64,000 bases of DNA from Atrina japonica (taxonomy: Eukaryota > Mollusca > Bivalvia > Pterioida > Pinnidae): NCBI GenBank assembly GCA_030159075.1, contig BROG01000372.1:493001-557000 (forward strand). The letters run 5' to 3'. The notes under the pieces are model-generated. The model had not been told where the DNA came from. It made no database searches and saw only the letters and a list, made by a program, of their open reading frames with translations. The stretch's first letter is position 1, and each line of letters opens with the position of its first letter. Position numbers and translations under genes: made by a program. Shown piece by piece: positions 22,501-33,639 of this stretch.

Positions 22501-25212
22501 TTAGTCACCTTTGTTATTGCCAGAGCCGCCATCTTCATCATCATCATCATCATCTTCATCCCAGGAGTTATATCCATCGCCGTCAAAAACTATTTCTGGA
22601 CCGAGGCCAGCGAGGCTTATCATGGATTCCTCGTTTTTCTGACTAAAGAGAGGAGTGGGCTTCTTCACTTCCTCTTTTGTATGGCATTCCAACTGACGCA
22701 TCTCGGTAGCAACGTTCTCGTGTACTTCGTCTTCGCGCTTCTGTTTGAATTGTTTGGCAAATTCATTCATTTCGAAGTCGATTTGTTTCTTAACTTCTTC
22801 CACCTTTTTCTGTTTGAGACAATTATTCTGTTCTTTCAGATTTTCATCATCTGTGTTCATAAAAGAGGCGCCATTTTCTTCGTCATCATCTTCTTCATCC
22901 CAGGAGTTATATCCATCTCCTTCAAAAACTTTTTCTGGACCTACGCCATCTATAATACTAGTTGTGACTTCCTCCTCCTCTTTTTCATCCGGAAAATCAA
23001 ACCTTACTCTCATCTTTGGTTCGTTTTCCTTTGTCAATTTTTCTTTGTTGTCAGACTTTTTCAGAATGCTTACAAGTTCATTTTGATTTCTCCTTGTTGC
23101 CTGTGTTTTATTGTAATGTTTATAATCAGATCCAATCAACGATCGAATTAAGGCTTCCTTATTATGTTTGTCATCGTTGCCATTTTTGACATCTTTCTCA
23201 GCCTCTTCTTTTAGATCCACCTCATCACACATCTCACCTAAACAACTAGTGTTCTGCTTTGCTGTAGCAATTCTTATTATCTCAGTCATCTCCTTTTCCT
23301 TTTTGCTTACCATAGATTCCTCGGTTTTCTGATTATAGAGAGGAGTGGGATTCCTCACTTCCTCTTTTGTATGACATTCCAACTGACGCATCTCGGCAGT
23401 AACGTTTTCGTGTATTTCATCTTCGCGCTTCTTTTTCAATTTTATGGCAAATTCATTCATTTCTAGGTCAATTTGTTTCTTTACTTCTTCCATCTTTTTC
23501 TGTTTAAGAGAATTATTCTGTTCTTTCAGATTTTCTTCAAATGTTTTCATATCTGCATTAATTTTATCCATGATTTCATTTTCCCGATTTAATCTATATT
23601 CTTCCTCAGCTGTTTTAAGCTGAGATTCTATTCTGTTTATCATATTCGACTCCATTTCTTTTCTCATTAAGGCTTCTATTTCAGCCATTTTCCCATTTTC
23701 ATCTGCCATGTACTTTCCTCTAATGTCATTCATGATTTCTTCCTCAACTTTCTTTTTCAATTCACTTGTATTCCTCAATAGGTCAGTTCTTATATCCTCT
23801 TCTATTTCTTTTTGTGCATTCTCTCTTAAAGTTTTTGCTTCGATGTCTAAATCACGTTGTATTGAGTCTTTCATATCCTTCCTCATTTTCACTTCGAGGT
23901 CATATTTTTCATTTTGTAACTGTGTTAGGATCTCTTCTTTTATCTGTTCCTGTATTTCCTTTTCAATATTTTCCCTTATAGTGTTTTCAAAATGATACCT
24001 ATCTTCTTCGTTATATTTTTGTCTGATTTCAGCTTCAGCTTCTATTTTCATCTTTTCCTGTAGTTCTTCCATATGTTCCTCTGATTTTTCTTTTATTTCT
24101 TGTTCTTGTTCCTGTTTGATATTTTGGATAATTCTCATCGTGTCATTTTGAATTTTCAGCCTGATTTCCATTTCCTTTTCCATTCGAAGTTTGTTTTCCA
24201 TTTCAAAAATATCGTTCTTTAATTTCTTTCGTATCGTCTCTTCGGATTCGTTTTTCAACTTTCTTGTTAATTCTGGTACCTCTTCCTTTATTTCTCTGAG
24301 TATTTTCCGCTCTTTGTGTTTCTTCATTAATTCACGATACTTGCCCTCTTCAAGTTCTTTCTTTACTTGAGAGATAATGTTATAGGCCGCCTCCTTTCTA
24401 TAATCCATTTCGAATTTATTCATGTCTTTCTGTACACGCTCTTCTATTTCTTCCCTCAATTTACGTTTGAAGTTTCGCTGAAAGACTTTGCTATTGCCTT
24501 TCATTTGTTGCCTTATTTCGTCTTCTTTTTCTTTAAGCATCCTCTCTTCAATTTGGTTCGAATCGTTTTCTATTTGTCTCTTGATTTGGTTGATCATATC
24601 ACATCTTAGGGTATTTTCTATTACACTGGCTTCATTTTGGATTTTCTTTCTGATTGTTTCCTCCATATCCTTCCTAACACGTCCATGAATAGCCTCTTTC
24701 TCACTTTCTACTTCCTTCCGAATTAACACTTCGTGGTCTTTGGATAACTTGTCCTTCATACTTGCAGCCTCTTTTTCAACTTTTTTTCTGACGTCATTTT
24801 CCATTTCGCGCCGTAACTTTGCCTCTAATTCTGATCTCTCGTGCAACAGATTCTCTGATATTTCACTGGTTGCTATGTCGATTTCTATATCTAGTACACC
24901 CGAACTGGTCTCGAATTTTTTATGTAGTTCCATTGTCTTGTACATCCTCAAGAAATCATCTTTCTTTTGGATATAGTATTTTGAATTAGGCATATTTGGA
25001 TTCGTGGCCAGTGTTGAATTTGGATATCTTAGATTCAAACAATCGTATTTGTTGTTGTACTGGGCATTTTGGTTTGTCCACTGTTCGCGGTATTCTTCTT
25101 GCCACTTTATTTTTTCCTCCAGCAGTTTACATTTAAATTCTCTCTCAATTTCCCGTTTTTCCTCTTCACGGATTAGTCTCATTTCCATCTTCTGTCTATC
25201 GTACCAGTCTCT
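22501..25212 (-). CDS. Charged coiled-coil protein, copy 1, exon 3
   Basis: Main exon of a 924-aa protein (residues 22-924) of unknown function. It starts at an acceptor (TTTTAACTTAG) in phase 0 with RDWYDRQKMEMR, so the first ATG in this exon (Met30) is probably not the start. Residues about 30-580 are almost continuous Glu/Lys/Arg-rich helix with repeated motifs such as EEIRKK and RKEME, predicting long coiled coils. Residues 583-812 and 813-924 are an internal duplication: both have LKEQNN, QLECHTKEEV and an acidic GDGYNSWDE block; the second lacks about 116 residues. The tail is DE-rich and ends GNNKGD. No signal peptide or membrane segment. A cytoskeletal or ciliary role is possible but only a guess. 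Paralogue at 39080-41786. Confidence 0.85.
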   Translation of the reverse strand, partial: RDWYDRQKMEMRLIREEEKREIEREFKCKLLEEKIKWQEEYREQWTNQNAQYNNKYDCLNLRYPNSTLATNPNMPNSKYYIQKKDDFLRMYKTMELHKKFETSSGVLDIEIDIATSEISENLLHERSELEAKLRREMENDVRKKVEKEAASMKDKLSKDHEVLIRKEVESEKEAIHGRVRKDMEETIRKKIQNEASVIENTLRCDMINQIKRQIENDSNQIEERMLKEKEDEIRQQMKGNSKVFQRNFKRKLREEIEERVQKDMNKFEMDYRKEAAYNIISQVKKELEEGKYRELMKKHKERKILREIKEEVPELTRKLKNESEETIRKKLKNDIFEMENKLRMEKEMEIRLKIQNDTMRIIQNIKQEQEQEIKEKSEEHMEELQEKMKIEAEAEIRQKYNEEDRYHFENTIRENIEKEIQEQIKEEILTQLQNEKYDLEVKMRKDMKDSIQRDLDIEAKTLRENAQKEIEEDIRTDLLRNTSELKKKVEEEIMNDIRGKYMADENGKMAEIEALMRKEMESNMINRIESQLKTAEEEYRLNRENEIMDKINADMKTFEENLKEQNNSLKQKKMEEVKKQIDLEMNEFAIKLKKKREDEIHENVTAEMRQLECHTKEEVRNPTPLYNQKTEESMVSKKEKEMTEIIRIATAKQNTSCLGEMCDEVDLKEEAEKDVKNGNDDKHNKEALIRSLIGSDYKHYNKTQATRRNQNELVSILKKSDNKEKLTKENEPKMRVRFDFPDEKEEEEVTTSIIDGVGPEKVFEGDGYNSWDEEDDDEENGASFMNTDDENLKEQNNCLKQKKVEEVKKQIDFEMNEFAKQFKQKREDEVHENVATEMRQLECHTKEEVKKPTPLFSQKNEESMISLAGLGPEIVFDGDGYNSWDEDDDDDDEDGGSGNNKGD

Positions 25213-25318
25213 CTAAGTTAAAATAAATAAATAATTTAGCATAAGAATAAGACGCGGTTTCTTTTATGTAGTGCAAAATACATATGAATGGTACGGGTTG
25301 TGGAAAGACAACTTTAAA

Positions 25319-25320
<2 letters not shown>

Positions 25321-25383
<63 letters not shown>
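25321..25383. repeat. (TC)n microsatellite
   Basis: About 63 bp of TC repeats just upstream of exon 3. The matching site in copy 2 (41901-41926) has only about 26 bp, so the length changed after the duplication. Confidence 0.95.
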
Positions 25384-25385
<2 letters not shown>

Positions 25386-26333
25386 GCGTGGGTATTTGTA
25401 AATGAGCGATATTTGTGTTCTTCAAGAACCTAAATCACACATATAATAAAACTTCGCGGGTATCATGTGTGTATGACTCAGGACACACTGCATCTTGATA
25501 GGAAGATATAGGACGGATAGTACTGTCATTCGCTAGTATTTGAATTTGAAAATAATTAAAAGTGAGCACATGACTACTCACATTTAAATTTTTAATTTAA
25601 AAGTAAGCAAGACACTATCTTGAAAATATTAACTTTGTGGTTCAAGGTTATAAGTACGAACACAGGTGCGATACAATTGATCCCAATTGCACAGGAGGTT
25701 TGATTACCATTTTGACTGCGTATACGTTAGTATGAACGCAGTTTCTATGGATGCGTAGTCAAAATTAATGTAAAGTCTTAGGTCAACATCTTCTGTTAAT
25801 CTATGCAGTACACTTTAAATAGGTGGCGATGCAGGTTGCTATGATAATATATATGGTAGGTGCAGTTCCCAAGTAAATAGAGTTCCTAAACTTATCAATA
25901 CATTTCAAGAAGAAATGCCGGCAAGTAAAAAAACGTATGCTTCGTAGTTAAATTAAAATTTTCTAATCCACTTACAGCAATATGAGCTGTCAGCGACGGC
26001 ATTTTTAAAATATTGTCTTAAAATATAAAACCTTTTTAATACAATTAAAAGTATCACTAAACACAAAATCGCCGAAATTGTGATTTAAACCCGCAAACTT
26101 CATTTAATCACTTTCTTGCAATGAAGCAATTTTCTGACGAAATCGACTTATGCAATTGGCCTCGACTTCAAACACTCGGATAACATTTATTGCGCATGTT
26201 CAATCATTTGTTGAAACTGATGTCTGTAAAACGCGGTCATGGGCTTGCTTATATTGGCAAATTTGGTACGGAAACGACAAAGACAAATATTGAGCGCCAA
26301 GCTTAATAGAAGAAAAATTTTGATTGGAGACCA

Positions 26334-26480
26334 GGGCCTGGCACCATAAAACTTTAGAATTACTTAAGTCTAAAACTTTTACTCAACTTTTGTTAATCCT
26401 GAAATCTGATTGGCTGAGCAGGCCAAGTTGAGAATATTCGCAGACTTGAGTAAAATTTCAATTTTTATGGTCCCGGGCCC
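26334..26480. mobile_element. Small inverted-repeat element (MITE-like)
   Basis: The left end GGGCCTGGCACCATAAAACT pairs with the right end, which in reverse reads GGGCCCGGGACCATAAAAAT. Further inside, ACTTAAGTCT and CAGACTTGAGT are also inverted. It is about 147 bp with no coding capacity. A related fragment is at about 2260-2345. Confidence 0.65.
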
Positions 26481-26814
26481 AGTACGAGTGTTGGATTGCA
26501 TTAGTTGCGAAATTAGATGTGAATAAAGCGAATGTCTGTTTGGCCAGGACACTGCTTCTCAGGTAATTTTTTTTTACGCTCATGTGGTTTTTACATCGTA
26601 GAGTTGCGTAAAATATATGCCTATATATCAACTCGAAAAATGAGAATTACCATTATTTTCAAAATTGACTTGAGGCCGATGACAACTCATATTTCTTTAG
26701 TCATTTTATGTTTCTTATTTATCAAGGTATTCGTGTACGTGATTTTAAAAGTGTGTTGTGGTGTCGCCCAAGAGCGATTTAAACAAGAAGTAGAGTGACA
26801 TCATGCTCTTCGTG

Positions 26815-26995
26815 TATCACTCCGACGAGCCCAATAGCATTGCATATACAGTATTTAAAACGCAATGTTTGTTTGCTAGGTTAAAGAATATATTTCATAT
26901 TCTTTGTCAATATGTATCACTCTGACTAACCTAATAGCATTGCGTATACGGTATTTAAAACGCAATGTTTGTTTACTAAGTTAAAGAAGAACAAG
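26815..26995. repeat. Two-copy tandem repeat, about 112-bp period
   Basis: TATCACTCCGACGAGCCCAA and TATCACTCTGACTAACCTAA head two copies that both continue ATAGCATTGC, GTATTTAAAACGCAATGTTT. Copy 2 of the duplication (about 43528-43580) has a single unit. Confidence 0.8.
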
Positions 26996-27336
26996 AAGTG
27001 AATATATTGAATTGTACGTGATTTATTTTGGAATTTCAGAAATCGATGTGTTTTTTAATTTTTTGATATAACAAATCTATAAGACATTAGACGGGTTGTT
27101 CTATCAACCCTTTATATCCTACAGACCATAATAGACTGGTCGAAACAATAGAAAAGAGCATACCATCCAGATACATCGGGTTGAAAGGGTTAAGAAATGG
27201 AGTTGATGACCTCGGCGCTTAAAATCCTTTAAGTCGCAATAATAACACACACAAAAATCAACAATAACAAAACGAAAACAAAACAAACAAACAACATCAG
27301 CAACAAAATAAAGTAATAAATAAACAAATATCTCAC

Positions 27337-27395
27337 CCAATGCCGGTTTAAGTCCCTCAACATCTCTTGCACTTGATAGTGGTCTATTCCAGTAG
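27337..27395 (-). CDS. Coiled-coil protein, copy 1, exon 2
   Basis: A 59-nt exon coding residues 2 (part) to 21, TGIDHYQVQEMLRDLNRHW. The acceptor is TTTTATTATAG and the donor is TGG followed by GTGAGA. It starts with two bases (CT), completing GCT (Ala2) from exon 1, and ends in phase 0, matching exon 3. Copy 2 has an exon of identical length at 43897-43955 with three amino-acid changes (Gln to Ser, Leu to Val, His to Gln), an open frame and the same splice sites. That conservation inside otherwise drifting intron DNA supports it as real. Confidence 0.65.
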
Positions 27396-28653
27396 CTATA
27401 ATAAAATGAGGTAACAAAATATATGACGGTTACTGTTGCTGCATATTTGTAACACGGATACATAATTTTTTTATTTTTCTTTTCTACAACTTAGATCGAT
27501 ATAGAATAACAAAATATGGGGTAAACACATGACACAAAATTTCTTAAATTCCTATATACATGTATTTTGTGAAAATTGCTTAAGAGAGCCTGGTTTGGCA
27601 CTGTTTCGATTACAAATGTTGTTTGGGTAAACACATCCACTGGAATATTGCCTCTGCTGGTGGACTATTTGAGTTCCAGAGGGTAAACATAAACAAAGTA
27701 AGTGGTATTTCAGTACCAGCTAATTATTTCATATTGAAGTGATTTTTTTTTTTCAATAACGGATATTTATCATAATATTCTCAATTTACGACGATAGTCT
27801 CCCTCTCTGCCAAAGAGGTTTAAGTATTTCGACAGAGCATAAATATGAGCTGATTCTGCAGAAATGTTTGACCGTTTCATAAGTGAAATATTTCGGTAAT
27901 ATTTTGAATTTTTTTTTTTTATATTTCCTGATTGTCTCTATTTCTAAAAATGTCTGAGTGGTTAGAGCATCACGCTTTGGACCATAGAGTCTTTCACTTC
28001 TGGTCAGCACAGGTTCAAACCACGCTGGAACATATTAAAGCTGATTTTGTGTGTAACTTTATTTGCGGAAGGCGGGTGATCTATTCTCTCCTCCACATTA
28101 AAAACTAGCCACCACCATAAAAAATGTTGAGAGTTGTGTAAACACATTAAACTTTTGAAACAAAAACATATAGGCCTAATAACATTTTCTTGTTTCACAC
28201 ACTACCAAATTGTGTACTAAGTTCATAATTTGCTGACTTTGAAAATTTCAAAAGTTAGCACAAGACAGTAGTTTAGTAAATAACTCATCAGAAAGTATAA
28301 AGATCGCTTTAGATTTTTACACTCGAATAATTAGCCAGTTTGAGAGTTGTTTTGGATAATTCATGTAATGTTGTCGGAATATGCCGTTTTATGAATGTTT
28401 AGTTATAATTTCAGACCAAATTTAAACAATATTTATCGAAAAAATATTTTATATTTAATTGAATGTACCGAATATGCTAAACTTGAAATATAATATTACC
28501 GGAATTTAAAATTTGGCGTCGTTTTAGTCATTCGCGTTAGTGAAGGAGAAATGGTCTCACTTTCCAAATGATATTTACGAAGCTGGACACGTTTGATAAT
28601 ATTGAAGTCTATTTTCGCCTGGTCTGTAAATTCTATATCTATACATCACTTAC
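27396..28653 (-). other. Intron 1 of coiled-coil gene copy 1
   Basis: Phase 1 intron from donor GTAAGT (next to the start codon) to the exon 2 acceptor. It contains a SINE at 27951-28147; the rest is AT-rich with no other feature. Confidence 0.55.
27951..28147 (+). mobile_element. tRNA-derived SINE, copy 1
   Basis: Head GAGTGGTTAGAGCATCACGC (A-box-like) and a B-box-like GGTTCAAACCACGCTGG are followed by a body with GCGGAAGGCGGGTGATCT, TAAAAACTAGCCACCACCAT and TGTTGAGAGTTGTG. It matches 44415-44632 at the equivalent place in unit 2, so it inserted before the duplication. Confidence 0.75.
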
Positions 28654-28657
28654 CCAT
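28654..28657 (-). CDS. Coiled-coil protein, copy 1, start exon (ATGG)
   Basis: Four coding bases: ATG plus G, directly followed by a consensus donor GTAAGT. Joined to exon 2 the G plus CT makes Ala2, giving MATGIDHY. The joined coding sequence (4 + 59 + 2712 nt) is exactly 925 codons including stop. The same start-donor arrangement is preserved at 45119-45122 in copy 2. The 5' untranslated part of the exon is not defined. An alternative is a start further upstream or at Met30. Confidence 0.55.
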
Positions 28658-28658
28658 T

Positions 28659-28670
28659 TCAGCTATACAT
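28659..28670 (-). other. Conserved minimal upstream ORF
   Basis: On the reverse strand ATG-TAT-AGC-TGA ends one base before the proposed start codon. Copy 2 keeps it as ATG-TAT-AGT-TGA at 45124-45135. If it lies in the leader it could reduce or tune translation; whether it is transcribed is unknown. Confidence 0.35.
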
Positions 28671-28817
28671 GTGTGCCTCGCAGTTCACAAAATCTGATTC
28701 TTTGTATAAACTATATAGCTATTATGACAGGAAATTATTCTCCCAACCGCACGCTGCAGCAACAGCGTTTTGTTTACAAATCATACAAGATGACAACAGG
28801 ATGTGAAGAATTGATAG

Positions 28818-28842
28818 TGACGTCATACCCATTGTAACGTCA
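28818..28842 (-). promoter_or_regulatory. CRE-like pair upstream of coiled-coil gene copy 1
   Basis: TGACGTCA at 28818-28825 is the palindromic CREB/ATF site; TAACGTCA follows at 28835-28842. They lie about 160 bp upstream of the proposed start codon. The same pair with the same 17-bp start-to-start spacing occurs at 34956, 45269 and 49689. Confidence 0.55.
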
Positions 28843-28845
28843 AGC

Positions 28846-30794
28846 TTGCAGTTGACCAGAAAATGTGATCCTTTGGGAGTTTGTATTTTATAGGGTTTTA
28901 TGTGTATGAAATGGCGGATAAAGAAAGCAAAGCGGAAAGAGTGTCTTTAAAGGATAAATTTCCCTGTTTACACGCATGTACATGTAGAGAAATTGAGCAA
29001 GCACATAAAAATATATTCAAAACATCTTTCAAGGTGAAAAACATTATATAATAGTATTTTTCGGTACTGAATACCTGGAAATTTTTACCCCCGGTTATTT
29101 AGTCCGGTGACGATAGAGAAAATACCATAGTCTCATGAATCTGATATATTATGTGCATTGGCGGATCTAGAGGGGGTAGTATATTGATACCGTATTAACT
29201 TTATTTTCTTTAAATTTCATTCGTCTTTAATTTATCAACTAATGGATTAGGATACTCGAGATTTGAAATCGACACATATGGTAAATCTGTATCCACGACC
29301 CAAACGTTGATTTTACTGTTATTTAAAAATAATATTTATCCGTTTGATGGGACAATTGTCTTTTGTTCCAAGACAGAACAATTTTACTTTCAGAAATTGT
29401 TTAAAATTTAGAAGCCTGAAGACTCATAGCCTATTTCTGCTGCCAAACACAAAACTACACCTGTTAATCCGCTAATATATCGCATTAAAGACGGTTGACT
29501 CGGACAACATAATCCATATAAGAGATTTATGATAGAAAATTGGGGGTGATTTTTTTTTTTCAATTTTTACAGAGTTATTTTGAAGCTTCCAGACACTGAA
29601 TTTATGGGTAACATCCCGATAGTCCGACGGTCCAATAGTCCGGCGGTTCGACTGTCGGACACTGCCGAAAGTTGTTATTTTTGTTGTTTCTTTTCACAGA
29701 TTTTCTCAAAATTAGATAGGATCACATGCGTGTGTGGCTAAAACCGTTTCAAACACGTTGTAGTTTTTTTTATCGCTCTGTGACATATTTTTCTAAAATA
29801 GCCATACACGCGTGCGCTCGTACTTTATTTGGAGGAAATATACAGTACCTATCTCGATTTTTCGTGCATAACTCTATGAAAGCTGTTAGACGGTGGTAGT
29901 TTTATATTGATAATAGCCACGATAAGGGAGTAAATTTTAAAATAAATGGTAAAGTATATGAAAATTAAATTGTAGTCATTGTAGTTTAATAATGTTTTGC
30001 TTATAACAGGATAAGTCAGTCAGACTTTCGATTTTCAGGGGGGATCTCCATTTCGATGTCCACTCATGTATCCCTTCTCGTCGACGGTACATGACTTGCT
30101 CTATTTCGCCAGGAAAACGGTCTCCAGCCACCGGGGGTATACTTAGTGAGAAGCATACGCATTCATATATTTTTGACTCAGATCTATAGACGCGTATATG
30201 TGTATATGCCGTTAGATCAACCAACTTGTTCATTGCTAAATTTGCTGTACGAAATATTTAATATTTAAATTTACTATATATGCTGTCAAAATTTAAACAT
30301 GTCTTCTCCTTTGATCTCCATATACGTTTAAAATATTGACATTATTCTTTTATTAAACATATATTTGATTTCCATAAATGTATCATACTAATGCCCCATT
30401 CCAGCAGAACGTTTTTATATACCTTTATATAGGAAGATACACTCCCCAATGGTCACAACTCCCAAAATGACCTGTTTGCGAATTTTTTTCCGACAAAGAG
30501 GTGGGTTTGGGTCCGAGCCTAGGAACTTTCTTGATATAGCCACACACCAATACAGGCATGGCTCGGGCGAAAAACGATGCAAAGTATCTATATTCTGGTT
30601 CTTAAGAAGAAGAAAAATTTAACGGGTTGTTGATTGATTTCAGCAATTATCAAATTACAACAGGGGCATAAGTGGTGCGAGGGCCTTCCTTTGAACAAAC
30701 CTGAATCTGCACATCATAGCAATGCAATACATCAGCTTTTCTTAAGAGGAATATTTTAAAATATTTTCATTATTTTTCATGATTTGTTTAATTA
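28846..30794. other. Intergenic, no gene seen
   Basis: A piece at about 29068-29105 (TGAATACCTGGAAATTTTTA) resembles the ends of the element at 56179-56503. The GTCCGACGG-type words near 29610-29670 recur near 31160-31230. A reverse-strand ORF at 29976-30233 has balanced composition but no recognisable relative. Confidence 0.5.
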
Positions 30795-30990
30795 TCTCCC
30801 CTTGGGGGAGATAATCACCATTCAAACACAACTGAAAGTCCTTCCCCAAGAATGCTCCCTGCCAATTTTTGTTGAATTGTGTTTATTGGTTCTTGAAAAG
30901 AAGTAAAAATGTGAGAAATTTACATACAGACGACGGACGGGGAGTAATCACAATAGCTCACTTGAACCTTCAGCTGAGGTGAGCTAAAAT
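30795..30990 (+). repeat. Dispersed repeat ending in GGTGAGCTAA
   Basis: Runs from TATCTCCCCTTGGGGGAGAT through TGGTTCTTGAAAAGAAG and GACGACGGACGG to TAGCTCACTTGAACC and CAGCTGAGGTGAGCTAA. I recognise this sequence type as a common mollusc repeat tail. It is non-coding. Confidence 0.55.
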
Positions 30991-32029
30991 GCTCAAAGCA
31001 ATTAATAAATAAAATAATAAATAAATTATATAGTTTCTGTTTTAATTTATTAAATTTTCCAGGAGAAGTGGGAGGGCACTGGAATGCCCTGTCATTCGGA
31101 TCGATCCTCTCTTCTTATCTTTTTATATTTGTTTACCTGGGGTATTATCCCCACTTCCTTTGTCTGTCGGACTATCAGACCGTCGGACTTTAGTCCGACG
31201 CCCTAATAGTCCAACACCCCATTAGTCAGACGACTCGTCAGTCGTAGATTAGGATAATTTGGTGTCCGACACTTTTCAATTTCTATGTTAGGATCTTCGG
31301 AAATATAAATTTACAAGAAATATTAGTATCACGGATAGGCTATTGATATCAATTTAAGTTTGTTTTGTATCATTCCATTAAAGTAGTTCCCCATTCTATT
31401 TAAAATGATTTTATTTTTCAGGTGTGCATGGAATTGTATAACGTTTTAATTACATGTATCTAAAGGATAGATTTAATGTTGGTGTTTATATGTTTATTAA
31501 GATTTTTATTGAAATTACCCGTCTAAATAAGTAGGCTACATGATATATTTCTAATACGCGTTGTATATAATTATTGTATCTCCTTAAAACGTTAATTAAA
31601 AGTAGCATAGTGTGCCCGGTATATATAAAATTCAAAATACATCTTTAGAACCGTGTCATGTTTTAATTTTTGAATTTACTCGGGGGGGGGGGGGGGTAAA
31701 TACAAAAATTAAAACATGACAACCGGCTTAGACGACACGCGACTGCTTATTTGCACTTACGATTCCTTCCACTGGTGTCGATTCTTTGAAAACATTTATT
31801 GCTGTGACAGTCAGTTGATTTTTTAAATTGCCGTCTAACTCTTCCACTAATTTATTATTCAAATTTCTGTGTTCTCTATTAACTATAATTATGTGCGTTT
31901 TTTAAATATCCCGATAATGCCAAATTTTATCAGCTCCTTTTCCCAATAAATAAGCGAGGACATTGACTTTGTCTGTTTTTGTCACTGACGATTTCATATA
32001 GGTGACAATATTTTGACGTTTTGTATGAC
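30991..32029. other. Intergenic with G homopolymer
   Basis: A run of 15 G is at 31682-31696. No gene is seen. Confidence 0.5.
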
Positions 32030-32112
32030 TAAGTTATAAGGGTTAAGCACTAGATGGTAGAAGGTATCACATGATCAAGTACAAGGTACCAGGTTCGACC
32101 CCGGTACCGGAT
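32030..32112 (+). mobile_element. Possible tRNA-like SINE head
   Basis: AAGGGTTAAGCACTAGATGG followed by CCAGGTTCGACCCCGG (a good B box) suggests a tRNA-like promoter. No clear body follows. Confidence 0.35.
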
Positions 32113-32529
32113 CATACCAATAACTTTTAAAAATGGTAGTGACCGTTTCTTCACCAATGAAGTGAAAGTAGGTTTAATCAATTTACACCAGCGATAAGCC
32201 TGTCTTTTTAACAGAGACGTTTGACCCGGAGTTCAATATGGTGTGAAGAACTATGATAGGATATGTTGGACAACATGTCTACTTTGACATTTCATTCCCT
32301 GAAAATATTGTATTTTTTTTAAAGCTGGGTTAAGATAAGATTTGGTAATCTATGGCCATCTTTCACCACAAACTGGAAACTTTTTGGTGTAGAATTAAAA
32401 GGGTGTCTACGTTGGAATATCGGGGCTGCCCCTGAGATATTATATCATCAGAATTGTTTTTAATTACACAAGTGCCAAATAGTCTTTTTATAGCCTCAAA
32501 ACATTGACTTGGGATATATTTTCCTTTCT

Positions 32530-32812
32530 AAAGGAGCCGGCCTGGCTCAGTCGGTAGCGCGCTCGACTCTTGATCGTGAGGTCGTGAGTTCGAGTCCAGC
32601 CGGCGGCAGGTTGGTTTCCTGTCCTTCGGATGAGAGAGTAAAACTCGAGATCATCCCGTGTCGCAGTAGGTGTTGCACGTTAAAGAACCCTCACTGCTCA
32701 ATGGCCGTAAGTGCCAAAATTTGAAGCCCTTCAGCGGCATTTGGTGACGTCTCCATATGAGGGAAAGATTCTTGAGTGGGACGTTAAACAACAATAAAAA
32801 AGCAATCAAAAA
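32530..32812 (+). mobile_element. tRNA-Lys-like SINE, nearly complete
   Basis: The head (32534-32608) folds as a tRNA: A box TGGCTCAGTCGG, anticodon-loop region ACTCTTGATC (CTT, Lys-like), B box GAGTTCGAGTCC, and ends GCCGGC that pair. The body has TGCACGTTAAAGAACCCTCA, ATGGCCGTAAGTGCC, GTGACGTCTCCATATGAG and the end GGGACGTTAAACAACA, then an A-rich tail. This is the best preserved SINE here; related bodies are at 718, 6130 and 57170. Confidence 0.85.
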
Positions 32813-33639
32813 CCTTTATGAAGTATTTCATCAGCTACATAAAGTGAAATTCAGCGATGACTAGGATGTTCGAGTGAATGCCCCCTCCCTCCCCGAGATA
32901 CATTTTGGAAATATCTAATTCGGAAGACAACCATCACAGCCACTCATGTGTGGGTCTAGAAATCTTTTGAATTTTAAAATCATTTAATAATAGATGATTA
33001 TTTAATTCTTTACACACAATAAACGCACAATTTTTTCGCGTACACCATCTTGTCACCCTTCCCCCTAAGAAAATAAAAACAAAACAAAAAACTTTGCACC
33101 TTCTTTGAAAATTCCTGGATCCGCCTTCTGCATCATAAATAGATAGATGCATCTTTGAAATTTTTAAACATATGATTACACTGTCGGGATTGATAATTGG
33201 TTGACGATGGATTGAATAAATACAGAAACTTTCCTATTTTTTTTTTTGATAGTTTGTATCAGGCATAATAACAAAGTGAATGAGTTTATATCATCAATCC
33301 TCTGAAAGTAGACTACACGAACATATTAATATACTGGCTTCCTTAGCAATGTCAAATATTATTTTTAGCAATCATGAAATGACCTGGCGAGTATAGCTCC
33401 TCTCTTGTAGAAGTGAAGATCCAACATCAATAAATTTGAAATGCGTTCATATTTCACATTTGCATAGCATGCAGATTTGCACATGAGTAAATTTACTTTT
33501 GCACTACCTCAGATGCTCCACATATAAATTTATTTACGTGAGTAAATGCGTTCATGTGCCACATACGTGAGTAAATTTATTTACGTATGTATTTTTACAT
33601 ATGTGTGCAAATCTTGCCACATGAACGGGCTTAAGATCC
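32813..33639. other. Intergenic, no gene seen
   Basis: AT-rich. A few repeats of TGAGTAAATTTATTTACG near 33485-33590 are partly palindromic. No gene. Confidence 0.5.

Larger units (their letters stand above)
25213..27336 (-). other. Intron 2 of coiled-coil gene copy 1
   Basis: Joins exon 2 (ending TGG) to exon 3 (starting AGA) in phase 0. It contains a long CT microsatellite, an inverted-repeat element and a tandem pair of about 112 bp near 26815-26995. Confidence 0.65.

Noticed and set aside
22681..23151. 156-aa hydrophobic ORF opposite the coiled-coil gene, also present at 39254-39724
   Set aside because: Antisense shadow. Its conservation between copies follows from the coding strand, and its Phe-rich composition mirrors Glu/Lys codons.
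29976..30233. Reverse-strand 85-aa ORF with balanced composition
   Set aside because: No recognised family, no second copy in unit 2 and no convincing splice context. Left unassigned.
32534..32608. Functional tRNA-Lys gene
   Set aside because: It is tRNA-like but is followed by a SINE body with the conserved central block and tail, and stem pairing is imperfect. It is a SINE head.
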